NCBI RefSeq assembly: GCF_003434055.1
Contig: NZ_QVEX01000006.1
Location: 1 to 64,000, forward strand
Reading direction: 5' to 3'
DNA length: 64,000 nt
Source: Enterocloster aldenensis
GTDB lineage: Bacteria; Bacillota; Clostridia; Lachnospirales; Lachnospiraceae
The notes beneath the pieces were generated by a model. That model ran no database searches and was not told where the DNA came from. It saw only the letters and a list, made by a program, of their open reading frames with translations. Numbering within the stretch: position 1 is the first letter of the stretch; each line of letters opens with the position of its first letter. A program made the position numbers and the translations under genes. Positions 28,447 to 37,881 of the stretch are shown here, one piece after another.

Positions 28447-29323
28447 AATTCTGGATTAAAAAATTGCAGAAATCCATGACAATCGGGTTTTCCCTGCCAT
28501 GGGGGGAGCACATAAGGATGATCTGGCGCCGGCAGACCTGGTCCTTGATGGGCAGGAGCTTTACCGGGGACCGGGGGGACAGGGGACCCCATTCAGCGGA
28601 CAGGGGGCCCCAGGAATACTGCGGCCAGAAGCCAATGCCCAGCCCGGCAGCAATCAGGTTCCGCACCGACTCCGTGGTGTCGCTTTCAAAGATTACCTTT
28701 GGTGTGAAATCAGCTTCTGAAAAATAGCTGTTGCATATCTGCCGGATGGGACGTGAGCCGGCCAGGCAGATATAACCTGCATTCTTGGTATCGGTCAGCC
28801 GGATTGAATCTTTATCCCCATAAGGGGAGTGGGTGGGGACGGCCAGATACAGGTCCTCCTCCAGCATGACCATGTAATCGGAATATTCTTCACTTTTAAT
28901 GTCGGAGCGTATGGCAGACACACACAGGTCAAAGTCCGCATTGGTATCGGACTGGTACAGCTGGAAGTTCACATCCGGCCGCAGGGTACGGTATGCTATG
29001 ATCCGGTTGGTAATCAGGGTGGAAGCTGCCAGCAGCTTCAGATGGATGGTATGGCTGGACAGATACTGGCCCGCCTTAAGTTCCCCTGGAATCCGGTCCA
29101 GGGCGCTTATGATCGGAATCAGCCGTTTTTGCAGCAGCCGTCCGGCATCATTTAATTCAATACTCCGGTTTTTCCTCTCAAACAGCGGGATTCCCAGTTC
29201 GCTTTCCAGCCTGTGTATGGCCTGGGACAGTGCGGGCTGGGCAATCTGAAGGTGCTCGGCAGCCTTTGTCATGTGCTGGTATTCTGCGGTTGTAAGAAAA
29301 TAGCGTAATTGTAATAATTCCAT
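28433..29323 (-). CDS. LysR-family transcriptional regulator
   Basis: 296 aa. N-terminal winged HTH (MELLQLRYFLTTAEYQHMTKAAEHLQIAQPALSQAI, residues 1-60), then a periplasmic-binding-like effector domain. The target may be the divergent DUF3793-flavodoxin pair ~200 bases away, since LysR regulators often act on divergent neighbours, but no clear T-N11-A site was confirmed. Normal length, complete. Confidence 0.9.
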   Translation of the reverse strand: MELLQLRYFLTTAEYQHMTKAAEHLQIAQPALSQAIHRLESELGIPLFERKNRSIELNDAGRLLQKRLIPIISALDRIPGELKAGQYLSSHTIHLKLLAASTLITNRIIAYRTLRPDVNFQLYQSDTNADFDLCVSAIRSDIKSEEYSDYMVMLEEDLYLAVPTHSPYGDKDSIRLTDTKNAGYICLAGSRPIRQICNSYFSEADFTPKVIFESDTTESVRNLIAAGLGIGFWPQYSWGPLSAEWGPLSPRSPVKLLPIKDQVCRRQIILMCSPHGRENPIVMDFCNFLIQNSKWL

Positions 29324-29434
29324 TTTTTACCTCTGCTTATTCTTTTGTTCATCAATCATTATATAACACATTGCCTTTTTTTGCATGGAAAATTTGCCTG
29401 GGGCGTATCTGAGAAACATTCCCATCTAAATATC

Positions 29435-29490
29435 TTGAAAATCCATTGATATAGTGTTAGAATAATAGACGTAGGTTAGCAATGACTAAC
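29435..29490 (+). promoter_or_regulatory. Promoter and dyad operator of the DUF3793-flavodoxin operon
   Basis: TTGAAA (29435-29440), 17-bp spacer, TAGAAT (29458-29463). The inverted repeat GTTAG-CAATGA-CTAAC (29475-29490) covers the expected start of transcription. The half-site resembles that of DtxR/IdeR-type iron repressors (TTAGGTTAG...), so metal-dependent repression is a plausible inference. Confidence 0.6.
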
Positions 29491-29525
29491 TAAATAACGA
29501 TGTTTATAACCAGGAGGCGCCCGAT

Positions 29526-30143
29526 ATGAGCAAAGAAACCCTGCATCTGCTGCTTAGGATGAACCATGACCGATTAGAAACACAGATTGCACTTCAGTGC
29601 GCGCCGCTGCTGACCGGGGTGAAGATATCCAATCTCCTTACTGTCACAAGCCACAGGAAGCAGGAGGCAGCGGGACTGTTTGAAGGAACCGCAGTATCCT
29701 GTTACATGCTGTATGAATCCAGGGAAAAGACAACCTTCCTGCTGTATTTAAGGTCCGGGCTTATGGAATACCTTGCAGAAACGGACGTAAAAAGGCTGAT
29801 GGAACGTTTTGGGTATCATGCCATGAAGCTGGAACGGATTCTGGAACGTGTTTCAGAAAAGTATACGTCACACATGGACGGAACTGGCGGATTCCCCCAT
29901 GAAATCGGACTGCTTTTGGGATACCCGCCCGCGGACGTGCTGGGATTCATCCAGAACAATGGCCGGAACTATCTCTGCACCGGGTACTGGAAGGTTTATT
30001 CCAACCAGTCAGAGTGTAAGCGGATCTTCAGGGGATACAGCCAGGCGCGGGAAATGCTTATACATATGGTTTCCCGTGGGATGGGGATAGGGGACATTCT
30101 AAAAATCCATGGATTACACCAATATAAATCAATGACAATTTAG
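29526..30143 (+). CDS. DUF3793 family protein
   Basis: 205 aa resembling DUF3793 proteins, which are commonly encoded beside flavodoxins in Clostridia. Recognisable segments include CAPLLTGVKISNLLTV, FLLYLRSGLMEYLA, FPHEIGLLLGYPPADVLGFI and the central GYWKVY. It is probably cytoplasmic and of unknown function; linkage to a flavodoxin and a possible metal-type operator suggests iron limitation or redox adaptation. The GGAGGCGCC site before the ATG is good; flavodoxin follows 12 bases later. Confidence 0.8.
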   Translation: MSKETLHLLLRMNHDRLETQIALQCAPLLTGVKISNLLTVTSHRKQEAAGLFEGTAVSCYMLYESREKTTFLLYLRSGLMEYLAETDVKRLMERFGYHAMKLERILERVSEKYTSHMDGTGGFPHEIGLLLGYPPADVLGFIQNNGRNYLCTGYWKVYSNQSECKRIFRGYSQAREMLIHMVSRGMGIGDILKIHGLHQYKSMTI

Positions 30144-30155
30144 GAGGAAGGCAAT

Positions 30156-30593
30156 ATGAGTAAGTTAATGGTAGTATACTGGTCACAGACAGGCAACACA
30201 GAAATCATGGCCAATGCGGTGGCAGAAGGTGTGAAGGAGGCAGGGAAAGAAAGCGCTGCCGTGGAGGTTTCATCCATGACCCCGGATGCGCTGAAGGATG
30301 CGCCTGTGTTTGCGCTGGGATGCCCGGCCATGGGGGCTGAAGTCCTTGAAGAGGATGAGATGGAGCCATTCATGGCCAAAGTGGAATCCTTTGCCAAAGG
30401 AAAGCAGATTGGCCTGTTTGGTTCTTACGGCTGGGGAGACGGACAGTGGATGCGCGGCTGGGAAGAGCGTGTGGCAGGCGCAGGCGCGGCTGTTGTGGGC
30501 GGACAGGGGGTGATTGCCCAGGAAACCCCGGATGAGGATGCGCTTTCAAAGTGCAGGGAATTAGGACGCAGTTTAGCTGGCTTCATGCCGTAA
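30156..30593 (+). CDS. Flavodoxin
   Basis: 145 aa short-chain flavodoxin. The FMN phosphate loop SQTGNTE is at residues 10-16, and the isoalloxazine-contacting loop GSYGWGDGQWMRGWEERV is intact. It carries electrons in place of ferredoxin, typically when iron is scarce. Second gene of the DUF3793 operon, preceded by AGGAGG; a strong terminator follows. Confidence 0.93.
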   Translation: MSKLMVVYWSQTGNTEIMANAVAEGVKEAGKESAAVEVSSMTPDALKDAPVFALGCPAMGAEVLEEDEMEPFMAKVESFAKGKQIGLFGSYGWGDGQWMRGWEERVAGAGAAVVGGQGVIAQETPDEDALSKCRELGRSLAGFMP

Positions 30594-30661
30594 TAACAGC
30601 ATTGGAATCGGATGCGGCAAGAGATACAACATGATGTCAGGGATTTTCTTAGGGATTTGAG

Positions 30662-30709
30662 GGCCCTCCGGCCGGCTGCATGGAATGCGGCCCCGCGGAG
30701 GGCCTTTCT
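30662..30709 (+). terminator. Terminator after flavodoxin
   Basis: GC-rich stem GGCCCTCCG / CGGAGGGCC, with an inner GCCGG.../GGC pairing, followed by TTTCT. Confidence 0.8.
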
Positions 30710-30841
30710 ATGAGGTTTTATATGTGGGAGGGGAAGAATGATTGCATTTTCAGGGATAAAATGATATGGTATAGGGAGTAAAACGTAAACGCGGCGGCTG
30801 TCCTGGAAAACCATGGACGGCTGGAAAAAGGGGAATGAAGC

Positions 30842-33739
30842 GTGTTGGAAGAGATTAATCCATACCATGTAAAAGACAGGGAGCACAGGGGCAGGGATAC
30901 CATCCTGATTGTTGATGATATTGAGGTAAACCGTATCATACTGCAGAGTATATTTGAAAGGGATTATAATCTGCTGGAGGCGGAAAACGGGGAACAGGCA
31001 ATGGTGCTTCTTAAGCAGTACCACGGAAACATTGCTGCCGTGCTTCTGGACCTTGTGATGCCGCAGAAGGATGGTTATCAGGTCCTGGCTGAGATGAATG
31101 ACCTGCATCTTTTGCCGGAATGTCCTGTTATCATCATCACATCTGAGGACTCTCCGGACAATACGGTGAAGGCCTTTGACCTGGGGGTTTCGGATATTGT
31201 GATGAAGCCCTTTGAGCCGGTAGTTGTTAAGCGCAGGGTGGAGAACAGCATTGCCCTCAGCCGGAACCAGCAGGACCTTCAGGAGCGGATTGATGAGCAG
31301 GCTGCCCGGTTAATGGAATCCAATGCAGTGATGATTGACGCATTATCCGCCATCATTGAGTACAGGAGCGTGGAAACGGGCCAGCACATACAGCGTATCC
31401 GGATGTTTACCAGGATATTGCTGGAGGAGATAGCGGGGAACTTTCCGGAGCTGGGCCTGGACCGCCGGCAGATTGATATCATATCCAGCGCCTCATCCAT
31501 GCACGATATCGGCAAGATTGCCATACCCGATACAATCCTCAACAAGCCTGGGCGGCTGACAGAGGAAGAATTTGAAATCATGAAAAGCCATACCACAAAG
31601 GGCTGCGAGATGCTGGTGAACCTTGACCGCATGGGGGACAGGGAATATCTGAAATACGCCTATAACATATGCCGCTATCATCACGAACGCTGGGACGGCA
31701 GGGGGTATCCTGACGGGCTTCGCGGAGACAATATCCCGGTCTGCGCCCAGGTGGTAGGCATTGGGGACTGTTATGACGCCCTGACTTCCGACCGTGTGTA
31801 TAAGAATGCCATCCCCCCTGCCCAGGCAGTCAATATGATATTGAACGGGGAGTGCGGTACCTTTTCCCCCTGGCTTCTGGAATGTTTTAAGAACGTAAAG
31901 GTCACATTTTCCAAGCTGTCCGGCGAGTACAGGGATGGACAGATACAGAAACAGCCAGCCATCAGCAAGGATATACGGCTTTTGGGGGAGGGCGACGGGG
32001 ATATGAGGCAGATGGGCCGTCAGAAATATCTGACGCTGCTTAAATATGTGGATTCCACGGTTGTGGAGGTGGATTTTAACACCGGCGTCTACCATGTGGT
32101 CTATCTGTCCAACCATGATTTTGACGGCCTGAAATCCGGGGGCAGCTTTAAGGAAGCATTTTATCATTTTGTGGAAACAGCCGTCCACCCAGGGGACAGG
32201 GATATGGCCAGGGCCCTTATGGGGACTTATATGAAGGATTTCATGAAAGAAGGATTTAATAAAAGAAGCCGTAACTACCGTGTGTATAACCAGGTGGAGC
32301 AGGTTTACCGCTGGTGCCGGGCCACCATGCTCCGCATCAATACAGGAAACCCGTACCAGAAAAAAGCCCTGATTATCTGGGAAGAACTGGAAATGGAGGA
32401 AGATGCGGTCCCGGCCAGCAGCACCATGCAGCTGAGGATGTTTAATGATGCTTTTTTAAGCCATATGATTGGATGTGTCCTGGCCTGCCTTAACGACAGG
32501 GAGTTTACCATTGTGGAGACCAATGGCGGCATGAAGAAATTGTTGGGTTACAGTGACGAGGAAATGAAAACCCAATTTGACAGCAAGTACCTGAATATGA
32601 TTTATCCCGCCGACCGCAGCCGGATCCTGGAGGAGACAGGAAGACAGCTTAAGTCAGGCAACTCCGTTGAACTGGAATACAGGCTTACTGCGAAGGATGG
32701 AAGGATTATCTGGGTCCTGGAGCGATGCCAGTCCGTTACCGGAAAGGACAGCATGGAGTATCTGGTATTTGCCCTTATGGACATCACTGTGTCTAAAAAG
32801 GACCAGGAAGAACTCCGCCTGTCCCTGGAACGTCATAAGATCATCATGGAGCAGGCAGAGGATACCCTGTTTGAGTGGGATACCCAAACGGACACAGTCA
32901 CCTATTCTGCCAATTTTGAGAAAAAGTTCGGATATACCCCTATCATGAAAAATTTCAGTAAGCGCATCCGGTTCGTATCCCATATCCATCCGGCTGACAT
33001 ACCGGAATTTACAAACATGCAGCAACTGCTGATGAAGGGGATGCTTTACAGGGAGATTGAATTCAGGCTTTCCGATGCAGCGGGACGGTACCGCTGGTGC
33101 AGGCTCCGTGCCTCTTCCCAGTTTGATGCAGCCGGAAAGGTAAGCAGGGTAATCGGGATGCTGGCCGACGTGGATGAGCAGAAGCGGGCTGAGGAGGCCC
33201 TACAGTATCAGGCGGACCGGGATGAACTGACACAGCTCTATAACCGCAGGACGGCAAGAAGGCTGATAGAGGCCATATTGGAGGAACCATGTGTCCAGGG
33301 ATACAGGGCCCTGATGGTCCTGGATGTGGATGACTTTAAGAAAATCAATGACAGCAATGGCCATATGTTCGGGGACAGTGTGCTGAGGGCTGTGGCTGAT
33401 ATACTGACCCGGCAGTTCCGCAGTGAGGACATCCTTGCAAGGATAGGAGGGGATGAGTTCCTTCTTTTCATGTCCCATGTCCCGGATGTGAAGACCGTTG
33501 AAACACGCATGTCCATGGTCCTGGAATCCATTCAGGACATGTGCCTGGAGCAGGGCATGGTAATCCACCCCAGCTGCAGCATAGGGGCTGCCTTCCAGCC
33601 CTTGCACGGCAATGATTTTGACACATTGTTCCGCCATGCCGATACAGCCATGTACGGGGCAAAGGGAAAGGGGAAAAGCTGTTTCAGGATTTACGATGCT
33701 TCTTTGCGCATGCCGTCAGATTTAGGCATTGAAGCCTGA
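30842..33739 (+). CDS. Response regulator with HD-GYP, PAS and GGDEF domains
   Basis: 965 aa. Receiver at ~20-140 with phosphoacceptor Asp70 (LLDLVMP). HD-GYP phosphodiesterase at ~165-350 with HD at 221-222 and HHERWDGRGYP at 280-290. Two or three PAS-like sensor segments follow (~400-780). A C-terminal diguanylate cyclase has GGDEF at 869-873 and an inhibitory RxxD (RSED) five residues before it. It should both make and break cyclic di-GMP, under phosphorylation and PAS control. No transmembrane segment. The GTG start at 30842 follows GGGGAATG. Confidence 0.9.
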   Translation: MLEEINPYHVKDREHRGRDTILIVDDIEVNRIILQSIFERDYNLLEAENGEQAMVLLKQYHGNIAAVLLDLVMPQKDGYQVLAEMNDLHLLPECPVIIITSEDSPDNTVKAFDLGVSDIVMKPFEPVVVKRRVENSIALSRNQQDLQERIDEQAARLMESNAVMIDALSAIIEYRSVETGQHIQRIRMFTRILLEEIAGNFPELGLDRRQIDIISSASSMHDIGKIAIPDTILNKPGRLTEEEFEIMKSHTTKGCEMLVNLDRMGDREYLKYAYNICRYHHERWDGRGYPDGLRGDNIPVCAQVVGIGDCYDALTSDRVYKNAIPPAQAVNMILNGECGTFSPWLLECFKNVKVTFSKLSGEYRDGQIQKQPAISKDIRLLGEGDGDMRQMGRQKYLTLLKYVDSTVVEVDFNTGVYHVVYLSNHDFDGLKSGGSFKEAFYHFVETAVHPGDRDMARALMGTYMKDFMKEGFNKRSRNYRVYNQVEQVYRWCRATMLRINTGNPYQKKALIIWEELEMEEDAVPASSTMQLRMFNDAFLSHMIGCVLACLNDREFTIVETNGGMKKLLGYSDEEMKTQFDSKYLNMIYPADRSRILEETGRQLKSGNSVELEYRLTAKDGRIIWVLERCQSVTGKDSMEYLVFALMDITVSKKDQEELRLSLERHKIIMEQAEDTLFEWDTQTDTVTYSANFEKKFGYTPIMKNFSKRIRFVSHIHPADIPEFTNMQQLLMKGMLYREIEFRLSDAAGRYRWCRLRASSQFDAAGKVSRVIGMLADVDEQKRAEEALQYQADRDELTQLYNRRTARRLIEAILEEPCVQGYRALMVLDVDDFKKINDSNGHMFGDSVLRAVADILTRQFRSEDILARIGGDEFLLFMSHVPDVKTVETRMSMVLESIQDMCLEQGMVIHPSCSIGAAFQPLHGNDFDTLFRHADTAMYGAKGKGKSCFRIYDASLRMPSDLGIEA

Positions 33740-33747
33740 AATTTTAT

Positions 33748-34011
33748 GTGAAATATGCCCATATGTCCTTTTTTATGAACCGTCTGTTTCCTATAATGAT
33801 TCTATCAAATCTGATGGCAACCGGAAGCATTGTCAACCCACTTGTGGAGAGCGCGTCCGGTGCTGATGTAAAACATTCCATCATTCATGGCAGGCTTGTG
33901 ATGAAGGACCGGCAGCTGTTAACCATTGATGAAGAGAAGGTGCTGGCTGAGGCAAAAGCAGTAATGGGAGGCCATGGCTTCTTTGCAAAGCAAGGCGCCT
34001 ACTGCGGCTGA
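33748..34011 (+). pseudogene. C-terminal scrap of an amidohydrolase
   Basis: From about 33829 the frame reads NPLVESASGADVKHSIIHGRLVMKDRQLLTIDEEKVL, which matches the C-terminal beta-sandwich end of SsnA/TrzN-type amidohydrolases (usual length ~440 aa). The metal-binding barrel is missing. The 3' end overlaps the convergent substrate-binding-protein gene by 13 bases. A relic of a deleted purine/triazine-type deaminase gene. Confidence 0.65.
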
Positions 34012-35336
34012 TTCACCGCGTTAAGCGCTGCCTGGGCGGTCCTGGCAGCCTCATTGAGGGCCTCCCTGGCAGGGATGTCCTCAATCTCCACTTGGTCGGC
34101 GGCAATGGCCAGGGCATCGAAGATTTTGCCGCCCGTGGGGTCCACCGGGTCAGGGGAGGCGTGCATGGCCTGGGATATGGGAACCAGGGCATGGGGATTG
34201 TGCTCCGTGTAGGACCGGTATTCCGGGATTTCCAGTGTGCTCTTCCTTACCGGTATGTAGCCGGTGGCCATGGACCACTTTGCCTGTTGGGATGCGTCTG
34301 CAAAATACCGGATGAACTGGTAAGCGCCGTCCATGGTTTTATCCTTGCCCGTATCAATCATCACCAGCTGCAGGACCCTGGCCACTGGCGCAGGTCCATG
34401 CTTACCAAAGCCGGGCTGTTCCATGGCCCCCACCTTATGGAAGTCCAGGTCGGCCTGGTCGCCGGAGGAACCGGTATACCCGCCGGCCTTATCCTGGAGC
34501 ACGTCGCCCATTGTGTCATACCAGTATTCCCAGCCCTGTCCGCCGTAATGGACAGCCATGATTCTGTCTTCATGAATCCATTTGCGGACAGCTTCCCAGG
34601 AATCCACCCAGGCATCCGTGTTAATAAGTACCTTCCTGCCCTCCTCATCTATCATGGATCCGCCGTTGCTCAGGGCCATGTCAATCAGGTTATCTTCCCC
34701 CCACATGGGTTCCCATCCATAAGCCGCGCCGCCCGTGCTTTCTTTTATGACCCTGGCCGCGTCGGCCAGACGTTCCCAGGTATCCAGTCCTTCGGGCCGG
34801 ATTCCGGCTTTTTCAAAAAGTTCCCGGTTATAGTACATGACCTGGGTGGTGCCGTAAGCAGGCATTGCATACAGGATTTTGTTATTGTCCAGACACTGGT
34901 TGTAGAAAACAGGGATGAAGTCATCCTGGTGAAAGGAGGTATCCTGCTGCGTATAGGCGTCCATGGGAACCAACAGGTCCTTCTGCATAAGGCTGCGGGA
35001 TTTGTCAGAATCCAGCAGGGCAATATCAGCGGCATTGTTCCCTGCAATCCCGGCCTGCAGCTTGGTGTAGGTCCCGTCATAATCCTCCTGCCGGATCCCT
35101 GTTACCTGGTATTGGTCCTGGGCCTGGTTAAATCCATCGATGATGTCATCCATAACACCAGCCGCCGTCTTACCGCCGGAATACCAGAATGTAATCTGCA
35201 CTTTTCCGTGGGCAACCACATCCTTTGCCTGACCCGAAGCATTGCAGCCCGTCATCAGCACGCAGCCTGAGACTAAGGATACTGCGGTAAGGATCTTGCC
35301 CTTAAGCCTGCTGTTAAACCTGAATATCATGTTCAT
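33999..35336 (-). CDS. ABC transporter sugar-binding lipoprotein
   Basis: 445 aa family-1 extracellular solute-binding protein. A lipoprotein signal with lipobox LMTGC (about residue 31), then VQITFWYSGG...IIDGFNQAQDQYQVTGI and the middle PAYGTTQVMYYNRELFEKAG, typical of UgpB/MalE-like oligosaccharide or glycerol-phosphate binding proteins. It delivers substrate to the two permeases upstream. The sugar is not deducible. GGAGGAATC precedes the start. Confidence 0.9.
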   Translation of the reverse strand: MNMIFRFNSRLKGKILTAVSLVSGCVLMTGCNASGQAKDVVAHGKVQITFWYSGGKTAAGVMDDIIDGFNQAQDQYQVTGIRQEDYDGTYTKLQAGIAGNNAADIALLDSDKSRSLMQKDLLVPMDAYTQQDTSFHQDDFIPVFYNQCLDNNKILYAMPAYGTTQVMYYNRELFEKAGIRPEGLDTWERLADAARVIKESTGGAAYGWEPMWGEDNLIDMALSNGGSMIDEEGRKVLINTDAWVDSWEAVRKWIHEDRIMAVHYGGQGWEYWYDTMGDVLQDKAGGYTGSSGDQADLDFHKVGAMEQPGFGKHGPAPVARVLQLVMIDTGKDKTMDGAYQFIRYFADASQQAKWSMATGYIPVRKSTLEIPEYRSYTEHNPHALVPISQAMHASPDPVDPTGGKIFDALAIAADQVEIEDIPAREALNEAARTAQAALNAVNQPQ

Positions 35337-35461
35337 TTACGATTCCTCCTGTTATGTCTGTTTGAAGTTAGTTGTACCGGGGTCTGTTTGAAAATTCATT
35401 CCCGCCATCTGCCCTAAGGAATCCACCGTAGGTACCCCTTAGTGCAAAGCACGCCCTGGGT

Positions 35462-36310
35462 TCACCCCTTACACCCATAATCCGTGATTCCCATGACAAT
35501 CCAACGCCAGGCAGAGATAAAAACCGCCAGCAGGGGAAGGACGGCAATGGTCCCGGCTGCCATCACCAGGGACCACTGGGTGCCGTATGCGCCTCCCTCA
35601 TAGAGAAACCGCCTTAGGCCCTGGGATATCAGGCTTAAATTGGGCGAATCCGTGATAAGGGACGGCCACATATAGCTGTTATAGGTGTTGATGAATGATA
35701 AAAGGATGAAGGTCATGAAGGAGGGCCGGGTCATGGGTACTATGATCCTTGTGAGGATGGAGAGATGTCCGGCCCCGTCCATCCTGGCCGCCTCCATGGT
35801 TTCCTTAGGGACGGCCTCAAAGGCCTGATGAAGCAGGAAAATACCGAACACGCTGACGCCATTGGATAATATCAGGCCCTGATAGCTGTCTAAAAGCCCC
35901 ATCCTGGATAATATGATATAACATGGGATGTAGGTAACGGCCGTGGGCACCATATAGGTAAAAAGGACCAGCCGGAAAAGCATATCCCTGCCTCTTATTT
36001 TCATGAAGGTTACCGCGTAGGTGAAAAGGGCGCAGCACACAAGCTGGATGGCAGCCTCTGCAAGGGATACAAAAAAACTGTTTGCAAGGTATCCCGGAAT
36101 TGGTGAATCAGCCAGGATGGAACGATAGTTCCCAAACTGGGGGACAGAAGGCAGGAAGGAAGCCGTGTCCAGCACCTCTTCCTTGGTCTTAAGTGAACTG
36201 ACAGCCATCCAGAGGAAAGGGAATGCCGTGACACAGCAGGTGAATCCCAAAACAGCATGGACAGAGGCGCGCCGGATGATCCGCGCACATGGAATGGCTG
36301 GCCGGGTCAT
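35462..36310 (-). CDS. ABC transporter permease, MalG/UgpE type
   Basis: 282 aa, six membrane segments, with the EAA loop for ATPase contact (ETMEAARMDGAGHLSILTRIIVPMTRP). It overlaps the upstream permease gene by 4 bases and precedes the binding-protein gene by 125 bases. With its partner it forms the membrane channel of a CUT1 carbohydrate importer. No ATPase gene in the cluster, so a shared MsmX/UgpC-type ATPase elsewhere is likely. Confidence 0.92.
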   Translation of the reverse strand: MTRPAIPCARIIRRASVHAVLGFTCCVTAFPFLWMAVSSLKTKEEVLDTASFLPSVPQFGNYRSILADSPIPGYLANSFFVSLAEAAIQLVCCALFTYAVTFMKIRGRDMLFRLVLFTYMVPTAVTYIPCYIILSRMGLLDSYQGLILSNGVSVFGIFLLHQAFEAVPKETMEAARMDGAGHLSILTRIIVPMTRPSFMTFILLSFINTYNSYMWPSLITDSPNLSLISQGLRRFLYEGGAYGTQWSLVMAAGTIAVLPLLAVFISAWRWIVMGITDYGCKG

Positions 36311-37191
36311 GATTGTCCCTCCTTATTCAGCTTAAGCTGGACCAGGGCCAGGCTGATGCCTATAGCCATAAGGATGACCACGGCCGCAGCCCCGCGGCCC
36401 ATATCAAACTGTTCAAACCCCAGCTGGTAATACAGATAGAGCAGCGTCCTGGTACTCCCCGCAGGTCCGCCCTGAGTCAGTATCTGGATCTGGTCATAGG
36501 CGCGCAGGGAATCAGCTGTCATGATGATTCCGATCATAAGGATTGCAGGCCGCAGGATTGGGAGTGTGATATGTACAAACCGGTTCAGGCTGCCTGCGCC
36601 GTCAACAGAAGCAGCTTCATAGAGTTCTGCGGGGATCCTGGACAAGGCCCCGGCAAAAAGCAGCATCACATATCCAAGGTTCTTCCACACGGTTACAAGG
36701 GCAACGCTTGCCAATGCTGTTGAGGAACTGTGGAGCCAGGGAAGTCCGGCCATCCCCAACTGACGCAGGATGGTATTGGCCAATCCGCTGTCCGGTTCAA
36801 AAATCCAGGTCCATACAATGGACACTGCAACGGCCGGCGTGATCCAGGGTGAAAAGATGATCAGCGGGTAGATGGTATGCCTGCCGGCTGAATAAACAAG
36901 CATGGCCAGCAGCAATCCAAGGCATGTGACCGGGATTACGGTTTCCAGGGCAAATAACAGCGTATGGATGAGTGCATCCTGAAAGGCTTTGTCCCTGAAC
37001 AGGGAACTGTAATTCCCCAATCCTGTCATGTGGAAGCCCGAAGTCATATAGTCCCAGTCCGTGAAGCTGATTCCGATGGACGCCAGGATGGGGATAACCC
37101 AGAACAGGACAAGGAATAGGAGGGCCGGTGCCGTAAACGCGGCAAATATAAGCCTTGGCTTTAATTGTTTCTGGAAATAGGATGGGTGCAT
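36307..37191 (-). CDS. ABC transporter permease, MalF/UgpA type
   Basis: 294 aa with six membrane segments and the EAA loop (ELYEAASVDGAGSLNRFVHITLPILRPAI). The start at 37191 is set by CCAGGAGGAATC; an extension to 37296 covers the operator and promoter. First gene of the three-gene importer operon on the minus strand. An inverted repeat in its 5' untranslated region suggests repression. Confidence 0.92.
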   Translation of the reverse strand: MHPSYFQKQLKPRLIFAAFTAPALLFLVLFWVIPILASIGISFTDWDYMTSGFHMTGLGNYSSLFRDKAFQDALIHTLLFALETVIPVTCLGLLLAMLVYSAGRHTIYPLIIFSPWITPAVAVSIVWTWIFEPDSGLANTILRQLGMAGLPWLHSSSTALASVALVTVWKNLGYVMLLFAGALSRIPAELYEAASVDGAGSLNRFVHITLPILRPAILMIGIIMTADSLRAYDQIQILTQGGPAGSTRTLLYLYYQLGFEQFDMGRGAAAVVILMAIGISLALVQLKLNKEGQS

Positions 37192-37213
37192 ATGTGATTC
37201 CTCCTGGATTAAA

Positions 37214-37249
37214 TGTTCAAAAATATTAAAAATTATAAAATGTTGAACA
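37214..37249. promoter_or_regulatory. Candidate operator of the sugar ABC operon
   Basis: Inverted repeat TGTTCAA...TTGAACA with 22-base AT-rich spacer, between promoter and first gene. A third half-site GTTCAA lies near 37291 beside the -35 box. No regulator gene is adjacent. Confidence 0.55.
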
Positions 37250-37255
37250 CGAGAA

Positions 37256-37284
37256 ATGATAGCACGTAATCCATATATTGTCAA
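37256..37284 (-). promoter_or_regulatory. Promoter of the sugar ABC operon
   Basis: Minus strand: -35 TTGACA (37279-37284), 17-bp spacer, -10 TATCAT (37256-37261). Confidence 0.75.
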
Positions 37285-37469
37285 TATATTGTTCAATTTA
37301 TTTGGAAATAGTTAAAAAATGAAAGTGACAGATGCAAATAACCATTCCATGACGGGATGGTTATATTGGACCGGCCATTGAATACAGAAAGGGTTCTATA
37401 TTTATGCCAGGGCATTTGCTATAATAGTGGGAAAGGCAGTGCACGCTGTTTGACAGAGGGGAGGACAAA

Positions 37470-37511
37470 ATGATATACTTCACTTCAGACCTGCATTTTT
37501 CCATGGAATGA
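37470..37511 (+). pseudogene. N-terminal stub of a metallophosphoesterase
   Basis: GGAGG then ATG opens MIYFTSDLHFSME and a stop. MIYFTSDLHF is the start of calcineurin-like phosphoesterases (YfcE/DUF4075-type), whose D and H bind metal. The rest is missing; only short noise follows to about 37650. Confidence 0.55.
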
Positions 37512-37650
37512 CAGCCATGCTTTGGATAAGAAAATTGAGATTGCAGATATATGAGGTAACTCCGTTCCAGGGCGTGTTTGGGAGGCGGTAAGATATGGGC
37601 CTGATATACCGTGGCCGCATCCAGGAAAAATAACGGAAGGTAGTACTGGC

Positions 37651-37881
37651 ATGATTTCAAAAAAGGGAAAACGGAAACTGGAATTCCAGGGGAATACATA
37701 TTATTGGCATATCAAAGAAGACCGGGATAAGAATCCACGGATTCACATTTCCTCTGAAGATAAATCTTTTTATCTGACATGCGGATTCGACCGGGAGATT
37801 GGGGTTGGGACCCGGCATATTAAGGCGTTTTTATCCGGATTTCTTGCAGATAAGGGCGAAAGGACTTCTTCACGTCCATGA
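37651..37881 (+). CDS. Small hypothetical protein (76 aa)
   Basis: MISKKGKRKLEFQGNTYYWHIKEDRD...IHISSEDKSFYLTCGFD resembles a small group of clostridial proteins with a beta-rich N-terminus. No function known. Its end runs into another reading frame, so it may itself be truncated by a frameshift. No strong ribosome-binding site. Confidence 0.35.
   Translation: MISKKGKRKLEFQGNTYYWHIKEDRDKNPRIHISSEDKSFYLTCGFDREIGVGTRHIKAFLSGFLADKGERTSSRP

Noticed and set aside
34092..35270. 392-codon plus-strand ORF opposite the sugar-binding protein
   Set aside because: Antisense shadow; the minus-strand frame has a lipoprotein signal, ribosome-binding site and clear family.
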